NCBI GenBank assembly: GCA_910574995.1
Contig: CAJTCS010000002.1
Location: forward strand, 124,001-188,000
Reading direction: 5' to 3'
Length of the DNA: 64,000 bases
Source of the DNA: Oscillospiraceae bacterium
Lineage (GTDB): Bacteria > Bacillota > Clostridia > Oscillospirales > Acutalibacteraceae
This document shows, piece by piece, positions 58,696-64,000 of this stretch (positions are counted from its first letter, which is position 1; every line of letters starts with the position of its first letter). A program made the translations under genes and the position numbers. The notes under the pieces are model-generated. The model had not been told where the DNA came from and did no database searches. It was given only the letters and a program-made list of their open reading frames with translations.

Positions 58696-59148
58696 ATGGC
58701 AGCTGCCCAAGAGGGCTTTTACACGTTGAAAGGTTATACTTTGCTGCAGCAGGGCCAGCTGACAGCGTCTATGGAGGACTATCTGGAAATGATATACCGC
58801 ATGGAGGCCCAGGGGGTGGTACGTATTTCGGGCCTGGCCCAGGCCCTGCACGTAAAGCCCCCCTCGGCTTCCAAAATGGCGGGAAGCCTGCGGGCCCAAG
58901 GGTTTATCGAGTTCCCTCGTTACGGGTACATTACCCTTACCCAGCTGGGGCGGGACATGGGGGCTTATCTGGTACGCAGGCATGAGATCATCGGACGGCT
59001 GTTGTGCCGGATAAACGGTACGGAAAACGAGCTGGAGGAGGTGGAAAAAATCGAACACTTCCTATCCCCCCGTACGGTAGCGAACATCGAACGGTTTTTA
59101 GGCGGGCAGGGGCCCGCGGGGGCAGACTGTTACAGCCATGTACGTTGA
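58696..59148 (+). CDS. DtxR/MntR-family iron- or manganese-dependent regulator
   Basis: 150 residues. Winged helix (about 25-85: MEDYLEMIYRMEAQGVVRIS, LAQALHVKPPSASKMAGSL) and a metal-binding dimer domain (RRHEIIGRLL, EVEKIEHFLS). It lacks the SH3 tail. Divergent from feoAB, so it most likely represses feoAB when metal is plentiful. ATG 58696 after AGGAGG. Confidence 0.92.
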   Translation: MAAAQEGFYTLKGYTLLQQGQLTASMEDYLEMIYRMEAQGVVRISGLAQALHVKPPSASKMAGSLRAQGFIEFPRYGYITLTQLGRDMGAYLVRRHEIIGRLLCRINGTENELEEVEKIEHFLSPRTVANIERFLGGQGPAGADCYSHVR

Positions 59149-59201
59149 AAGGGGCAAAACCCCTATGCGGGGCCGCCGTTTCGAACATGTGCGTCCTCTT
59201 A

Positions 59202-59234
59202 TATATCCCCCCTGGCTGATAGGCGGGGGATATA
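59202..59234. repeat. Inverted repeat after the DtxR-type gene
   Basis: TATATCCCCC and GGGGGATATA around 13 bases, in the 296-bp gap before the radical SAM gene. Possible terminator without a T-run; the rest of the gap shows nothing clear. Confidence 0.55.
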
Positions 59235-59444
59235 CAGGGAGCTGCTATTTTGCCCTACAAGCTTGCAAATAACCCCCGCAACAACTGGGGGCGGGCATAC
59301 CCCAAGGAAGAGGGCATTTGAAATTTTAAGGCACACGTGATATAATAGAGCAGTTTAGACCGGAACGCAAACATATGGCGTGGGAAAGCAAGTTTAAGGG
59401 CGGCGCTTAAAGCCGCTTATCTGTATTATAAAAGGGGAATGGTT

Positions 59445-61358
59445 ATGGGACTGCAAAAGCAAGGCGCGGCGGGGAACTTGTGCCATACACAAAGCAGCTT
59501 AAAAACGGGGGGAAGGGAACTGCCCTTAAGCCACGATATCCTGATGCGTGTGGAGAAGCCTGCCCGTTATACCGGGGGCGAGGTGAACGCGGTTATAAAA
59601 GACCTCTCCCAAGTAGAAGTCCGGTTTGCTTTCTGCTTCCCGGATATCTATGAGATCGGGATGTCCCACCTGGGCATGAAGATATTATACGGGGCATTTA
59701 ACCGGGTCCCATATTTCTGGTGCGAGCGGGTGTTCGCGCCCTGGGTGGATATGGAGCGGCTGATGGTGGAAAACCATATCCCTTTATATGCGCTGGAGAG
59801 CGGGAACCCGGTGCGGGACTTCGATTTTATCGGTTTTACCCTGCAATATGAACTGAGCTACACGAACGTACTGCGTATGCTGGAGCTTTCCGGCGTACCC
59901 TTACGCAGCGCGGACCGGACGGACCTGCATAATATTGTGGTGGGGGGAGGCCCCTGCGCCTGCAACCCAGAGCCCTTGGCCGATTTTTTTGACCTCTTTT
60001 TTCTGGGGGATGGGGAAGAGGTAGACCTGGAGGTAATGGAATTATACCGCCAGTGTAAAAAGGAGGGGAAGGGCAAGCCGGAATTCTTGCGCCGCGCCTC
60101 CCGTATAGAAGGCGTTTATGTGCCCTCTTTGTATGATGTGGCGTACAATCCGGATGGGACGGTGCAATGCTACACCCCAAAGGATGGCGCCCCGGCCACC
60201 GTGAAGAAGCGTGTGGTTTTGGACATGGACTCGGCCTATTATCCCGATTCCTTCCCGGTGCCCATGATCGAGGTCGTACACAGCCGCATCCCGGAGGAGA
60301 TCCTGCGGGGCTGTATCCGGGGGTGCCGGTTTTGCCAGGCGGGATTTTTATACCGGCCATTCCGGGAAAAAAGCATGGAAACCATCGACTCCCAGTGCCG
60401 GGCCCTGTGCGCCTCTACCGGGTATGACGAGATCTCCTTGTCTTCTTTAAGTTCAAGCGACTATAGCTGTTTAAACGAGCTTATCGACACCCTGCACCGG
60501 TGGACGGAGCCGGAGAAAGTAAGCCTTTCCCTGCCGTCCTTGCGGGTGGACGGCTTTTCCCCGGAGCTGATGGAACGCATCCATTCAGTCCGGAAAAGTG
60601 GGCTGACCTTTGCCCCAGAGGCGGGCTCCCAGCGTATGCGGGACGTGATTAATAAAAATGTGACGGAGGAGGAACTGCTCCACACGGTGGATGTAGCTTT
60701 TTCAGAAGGGTGGACGCGCATCAAGCTGTATTTTATGATCGGCCTGCCTACCGAGACCATGGAGGACGTATTGGCCATATTAGAGCTGGGGAAAAAGGTG
60801 GTGGACACCTTCTATCAAAACAAGGACAAGCCAAAGGGCAAAGCGGTAGAGGTGTCCCTTAGCGCGGCTGCCTTTGTGCCCAAGCCCTTTACGCCTTTCC
60901 AGTGGTTCGGCCAGGATACTATGGACGAATTACAAAAGAAGCAGCGGGCGTTGAAAGGGAATGTGCGCTCCAAACGGGTGAACGTTAGCTACCATGGGGC
61001 CCAAACCAGCTTTTTAGAAGCCGTGTTCGCCCGTGGCGACCGCCGGCTGTGCGCTGTAATGGAGAAAGCCATGGAGATGGGATTACATTTTGACGGCTGG
61101 GATGATTGCTTTGATTTCAGCAAGTGGATGGAAGCTTTTGCGGCCTGCGGGTTAGACCCGGCCTTTTATGCCAACCGGGAACGGGGGGCTGACGAGGTGT
61201 TCCCTTGGGACCACCTGGACTACGGTATCCGGAAAGGCTTCCTGCGGGAAGAGTGCGAGAAGGCCTACCAGGCCGTTACGACGCCAAACTGCCGGGAACA
61301 ATGCGCGGGCTGCGGGGCGGCCTGCTATGGGGGAGGGCTGTGTGTTGCAAAACGTTAG
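59445..61358 (+). CDS. B12-binding-like radical SAM protein (TIGR03960 type)
   Basis: 637 residues. N-terminal B12-binding-like region (about 70-200), radical SAM cluster GCIRGCRFCQAGFLYRPFRE (Cx3-xCx2C type) and a C-terminal Cys-rich end (CREQCAGCGAACYGGGLC). These proteins occur next to a DUF2344 gene and are linked to tRNA or rRNA modification, without firm proof. ATG 59445 is preferred: AGGGG lies 7 bases upstream. The stop overlaps the next gene by 17 bp. Confidence 0.9.
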   Translation: MGLQKQGAAGNLCHTQSSLKTGGRELPLSHDILMRVEKPARYTGGEVNAVIKDLSQVEVRFAFCFPDIYEIGMSHLGMKILYGAFNRVPYFWCERVFAPWVDMERLMVENHIPLYALESGNPVRDFDFIGFTLQYELSYTNVLRMLELSGVPLRSADRTDLHNIVVGGGPCACNPEPLADFFDLFFLGDGEEVDLEVMELYRQCKKEGKGKPEFLRRASRIEGVYVPSLYDVAYNPDGTVQCYTPKDGAPATVKKRVVLDMDSAYYPDSFPVPMIEVVHSRIPEEILRGCIRGCRFCQAGFLYRPFREKSMETIDSQCRALCASTGYDEISLSSLSSSDYSCLNELIDTLHRWTEPEKVSLSLPSLRVDGFSPELMERIHSVRKSGLTFAPEAGSQRMRDVINKNVTEEELLHTVDVAFSEGWTRIKLYFMIGLPTETMEDVLAILELGKKVVDTFYQNKDKPKGKAVEVSLSAAAFVPKPFTPFQWFGQDTMDELQKKQRALKGNVRSKRVNVSYHGAQTSFLEAVFARGDRRLCAVMEKAMEMGLHFDGWDDCFDFSKWMEAFAACGLDPAFYANRERGADEVFPWDHLDYGIRKGFLREECEKAYQAVTTPNCREQCAGCGAACYGGGLCVAKR

Positions 61359-61992
61359 GATATGGTTTCAAAAAACAGGGACAGCGAAATACATTTCCCA
61401 CCTGGACCTGACCCACTGTATGGGCCGCGCTTTAAAGCTCTCTGGCCTGCCTGTGTGGTATACCCAGGGCTTCAACCCCCGCATCTATATGACCTTTGCC
61501 ATGCCCCTGTCTTTGGGTGTAAGCGGGGAACGGGAGTGCATGGATATCCGCCTGACGGGGAAAGCGCCTTTGGAAGGGATACCAGGCCGGTTGAACGCCC
61601 GGCTGCCACAGGGCCTGCGGGTACTGGGGGCTTCAGAGCCCCGGCATAAGCTGGAGGAAATCGCTTGGGCGGATTATGAGGTACAGCTGGACGCCGCAGA
61701 CGGAAAGCTGTTACAATCCCTCACAGAGCTCCTTTCCCAGGGGCAGGTCGTTGTAACCAAACATGGGAAAAAAGGGGATAAAGCCGTGGACATCAAACCA
61801 CATTTTGCCCATATCTCCATAGAAGCCAGACCAGGGCAGCTGGCGCTGTCCATGCGTTTGCCTTGCAGCGTGTCCGGCAGCGTAAACCCAGGGCTGTTGT
61901 TAGAGGCGCTGAAATTGTATAAAGGGATTGAACTTTGTGGAAAAACGGTGCGTAAGGGGCTGCTGCTGGAGGATTTTTCCCCGATATGGTAA
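61342..61992 (+). CDS. DUF2344 (TIGR03936) family protein
   Basis: 216 residues: IWFQKTGTAKYISHLDLTHC, LSGLPVWYTQGFNPRIYMTF, MPLSLGVSGERECMDIRLTG. The partner of the preceding radical SAM gene in Clostridia, often fused to it. Likely to bind RNA. GTG 61342 or TTG 61345 are both possible after GGAGGG; ATG 61327 has no site. Ends 9 bp before the rplS promoter. Confidence 0.9.
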   Translation: MLQNVRIWFQKTGTAKYISHLDLTHCMGRALKLSGLPVWYTQGFNPRIYMTFAMPLSLGVSGERECMDIRLTGKAPLEGIPGRLNARLPQGLRVLGASEPRHKLEEIAWADYEVQLDAADGKLLQSLTELLSQGQVVVTKHGKKGDKAVDIKPHFAHISIEARPGQLALSMRLPCSVSGSVNPGLLLEALKLYKGIELCGKTVRKGLLLEDFSPIW

Positions 61993-62000
61993 AAAAGAAC

Positions 62001-62029
62001 TTGCATTTTGCACCAGGGTATGCTAAAAT
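62001..62029 (+). promoter_or_regulatory. Promoter for rplS
   Basis: TTGCAT, 17-bp spacer, TAAAAT (62024-62029). Confidence 0.65.
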
Positions 62030-62039
62030 ATAAAAGCAT

Positions 62040-62170
62040 TTGAATTCTGCGGGTATCCTCAAAGGCTTGCCCGTGGGGGTCGAAGCGCGGGAGGCCGCGC
62101 GAGAAGCGGACAGTCCGCTGCCAGCTATGCTGGCATGAATGTCTGAATTTTGAATTTGGAGGAATATCAA
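62040..62170 (+). ncRNA. Leader of rplS, possible L19 leader structure
   Basis: A 130-base GC-rich stretch with local pairs (GGACAGTCC; GCCAGC-TAT-GCTGGC) upstream of the L19 start. Ribosomal-protein leaders of this kind are known in Firmicutes, but a family match cannot be claimed. Confidence 0.4.
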
Positions 62171-62515
62171 ATGGACGCATTGAAGCTTATTTCCCAGGGC
62201 TCTTTGAAAAGTGAGATCCCGCAGTTCAGCATTGGCGACACCGTAAAGGTGGACGTGAATATCCGTGAAGGCGAGCGGGAACGTATCCAGCAGTTCGAGG
62301 GCACGGTTATCGCCCGCAAGGGCAGCGGCATCAGCGAGACCTTTACTGTGCGCCGCGTATCCTACGGCGTAGGTGTAGAAAGGGTTTTCCCCGTACATTC
62401 TCCCAATGTGAAGGCTGTACAAGTGGTACGCCATGGCCGTGTACGCCGGGCCAAGTTGTATTACCTCCGGAACCGGGTGGGCAAGGCCGCCAAGGTCAAA
62501 GAGCAATTGAAGTAA
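62171..62515 (+). CDS. rplS: 50S ribosomal protein L19
   Basis: 114 residues, full-length L19: [78 protein letters not shown]. It sits at the interface of the 30S and 50S subunits. ATG 62171 lies after GGAGG. An in-frame ATG 21 bases upstream is rejected because it overlaps the site. Confidence 0.98.
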   Translation: MDALKLISQGSLKSEIPQFSIGDTVKVDVNIREGERERIQQFEGTVIARKGSGISETFTVRRVSYGVGVERVFPVHSPNVKAVQVVRHGRVRRAKLYYLRNRVGKAAKVKEQLK

Positions 62516-62536
62516 GAAAATCGCATATAGGTTATG

Positions 62537-62563
62537 AAAAAGGGACAAAATTGTCCCTTTTTT
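62537..62563 (+). terminator. Terminator after rplS
   Basis: AAAAAGGGACAA pairs with TTGTCCCTTTTT around AA, followed by T. It makes an earlier start of the next gene unlikely. Confidence 0.85.
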
Positions 62564-62611
62564 GCTATGGTGAGATGGAAAAGTCAGTGGAAGGGAGGGT
62601 TGAAAGCGGGA

Positions 62612-63193
62612 GTGGTTATACGGAACAAAAAAGATGCCCCAGGACGGAAACGGGGCATCCCCATCAGCATATTCCTGGATTGGGTAGAGGAGCTGGTGGT
62701 CGCCATCGTGTTGATTGCAGCTGTTTTTACATTCTGTTTCCGCATTATCACGGTCTCAGGCACGTCTATGGTACCCAATTATGCCAATGGGGACCGTATT
62801 TTGATGATAAACCGCTTTACGGCCCCCCAGCAAGGGGATGTAGTGGTGATCATCAACGTGTTGGATGATCCTATTATAAAGCGTGTCATTGCCACACAGG
62901 GCCAGACTGTGGATTTTGATTATGAAAAAAAGGCTGTGCTGGTAGATGGCCAGCCAGTGGACGAGACAGCGTTTGGGCTGGAGAACGGCATTACCGAGTA
63001 TCCGTACGCCTCTTTCCAGCTGTTAGAGTTCCCCCAGACCGTGCCTGAGGGGTGTATCTTTGTGCTGGGGGATAACCGGGCCGTGTCGGAAGACAGCCGT
63101 TATCAGGTGGTAGGCATGATAGACCAGCGGGATGTGCTGGGGAAAGCCCTGTTCCACGTTTTCCCTTTGCACCGGATCGGCCCCGCCAGGTAA
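62612..63193 (+). CDS. Type I signal peptidase (first of two)
   Basis: 193 residues from GTG 62612. N-terminal membrane segment (about 30-50), catalytic Ser in VSGTSMVPN, catalytic Lys in IIKRVIAT, and the conserved GDNRAVSEDSR. It cleaves signal peptides of exported proteins. A longer frame begins in the rplS terminator, so GTG 62612 is the likely start; the ribosome site is unclear. Confidence 0.92.
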   Translation: MVIRNKKDAPGRKRGIPISIFLDWVEELVVAIVLIAAVFTFCFRIITVSGTSMVPNYANGDRILMINRFTAPQQGDVVVIINVLDDPIIKRVIATQGQTVDFDYEKKAVLVDGQPVDETAFGLENGITEYPYASFQLLEFPQTVPEGCIFVLGDNRAVSEDSRYQVVGMIDQRDVLGKALFHVFPLHRIGPAR

Positions 63194-63229
63194 AAAGTAT
63201 TTGGCAACGATATATTGATCAGGGAAAGG

Positions 63230-63814
63230 ATGAGTGCCTTGCAGGAAGCAAGACGGACAGAAAGGCAGCCAGGAAAAGGCTTCTGTGCCTCTGTATTAGA
63301 GTGGACGGAGACAGTGGTCATGGCCATCATACTGGTGGCGGTGGTGTTTACCTTTGCAGCGCGTATCATTACAGTGGACGGGCATTCTATGGAGCCCACC
63401 TATTCCCATGGGGACCGGGTCCTGGTGTCCGGCTTTGCCGGGAAAGTGGATCCAGGGGATATCGTTATCATTGTGCATGCGCTGAGCGAACCCATTATCA
63501 AGCGGGTAGTAGCCACAGAGGGCCAGGTGGTGGATTTTGACCAGGCTTTGGGGGAACTGACCGTGGACGGCACGCCTCTGGCAGGGGAAGCTTTTGGGCT
63601 GGAAAGTGGTATTACGCATTTGCCAAATGCTCCCGGCGAGGTGTTGGAATTCCCACAGACTGTACCGGAGGGCTGCGTATTTGTATTGGGGGATAACCGG
63701 GAACATTCTACGGACAGCCGTTTTACGGCGGTGGGCATGGTAGACCATCGGAATATCTTGGGCAAGGTGGTTTTCAACCTATACCCTTTTTCTAAATTGG
63801 GGCAGCCTGGTTAA
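63230..63814 (+). CDS. Type I signal peptidase (second of two)
   Basis: About 194 residues, paralogous to its neighbour: VDGHSMEPT (Ser), IIKRVVAT (Lys), [11 protein letters not shown]. Membrane segment at about 28-48. The start is unsettled among TTG 63215, ATG 63230 and TTG 63239. Tandem signal peptidases with different recognition loops may split substrates. Confidence 0.9.
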   Translation: MSALQEARRTERQPGKGFCASVLEWTETVVMAIILVAVVFTFAARIITVDGHSMEPTYSHGDRVLVSGFAGKVDPGDIVIIVHALSEPIIKRVVATEGQVVDFDQALGELTVDGTPLAGEAFGLESGITHLPNAPGEVLEFPQTVPEGCVFVLGDNREHSTDSRFTAVGMVDHRNILGKVVFNLYPFSKLGQPG

Positions 63815-63870
63815 ACGGGCCGTGCGCAAAGGTATGCGGCTTTACATGTTTTAGAAGGGAGGTGCCTGCC

Positions 63871-64000
63871 ATGGAGGAGGCGCGTTCTATACAATGGTAT
63901 CCTGGGCACATGGCCAAAACCCGGAGGAAGATTACCAGCGACTTGAAGCTGGTGGATATCGTGGCTGAGATCCTAGATGCCCGGGTCCCCCGAAGCAGTT
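63871..64000 (+). CDS. rbgA: Ribosome biogenesis GTPase RbgA/YlqF, 5' part
   Basis: 43 codons in the window: [33 protein letters not shown], the YlqF start. It is a circularly permuted GTPase for 50S maturation. ATG 63871 after GGGAGG. It continues beyond the window. The neighbourhood rplS - lepB - rbgA is a common Firmicutes gene order. Confidence 0.93.
   Translation, partial: MEEARSIQWYPGHMAKTRRKITSDLKLVDIVAEILDARVPRSS

Noticed and set aside
1..64000. CRISPR array or insertion sequence with terminal repeats
   Set aside because: No regularly spaced direct repeats and no transposase gene were seen. The mobile DNA here is recombinase- or conjugation-type.

Overview
The window looks like a chromosome segment of a spore-forming member of the Clostridia, most likely Oscillospirales (Ruminococcaceae-like). 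The signs are a cotJABC spore-coat operon, a Phe T-box upstream of pheS, a minimal SufC/SufB-like pair, the rplS - signal peptidase - rbgA neighbourhood, frequent TTG/GTG starts with strong GGAGG sites, and a GC-rich backbone with AT-richer islands. Coordinates and motifs were read by eye. No database search was run.

Layout. 1-29.2 kb is accessory DNA next to a tRNA-Arg(CCT) gene. It holds a CDF metal exporter with a TetR regulator; a two-component system (TCS) with two FtsX-type permeases and an ATPase; several XRE regulators; a MazF toxin; a truncated ParB-like gene abutting a circularly permuted cytosine-5 methyltransferase; and an AraC-centred cluster of MATE transporters, ferredoxin-fused aldo/keto reductases, an SDR, an FMN dehydrogenase and two paralogous Cys-rich small proteins. 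Four genes between 7.5 and 19.5 kb carry single frameshifts in short homopolymers or a dinucleotide run. 29.2-36.8 kb is core chromosome: the tRNA, a 49-residue membrane protein, pheS-pheT-DUF1349 under the T-box, an M42 peptidase and the start of cotJABC. 49.2-64 kb is core again: the end of cotJC, a sodium/solute symporter, an ArsR/HMA/P1B-ATPase metal operon, SufC/SufB, TspO, FeoAB with a DtxR regulator, a radical SAM/DUF2344 pair, rplS, two signal peptidases and the start of rbgA.

The main discovery is at 36,866-49,155. The manganese-catalase-like spore-coat gene cotJC is cut after codon 61 by a 12,290-bp element and resumes, in frame, on the far side. Only a GG dinucleotide is shared at the two ends, as expected for a large serine recombinase, and such a recombinase is encoded right at the left end. 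Joining the ends rebuilds a continuous 199-residue CotJC, so this is a skin-like element sitting in a sporulation gene. The attachment site also lies inside the recombinase reading frame. In the integrated state the enzyme is read out into antisense cotJ sequence. In the excised circle it would instead end in a 73-residue tail encoded at the opposite end of the element.

That tail is present twice (43,056-43,277 and 48,932-49,153), and most codon differences between the copies are synonymous. The element therefore appears to be a tandem composite. The first module is plasmid-like: recombinase, ParA/ParB, a MazF-like protein with a signal peptide, a lipoprotein and an AbiEi-like regulator. The second is an AT-rich defence module: a YdcF-like protein, a membrane/PLD-like protein, a DUF4062 protein, and an AAA15 ATPase with a frameshifted TOPRIM-like partner.
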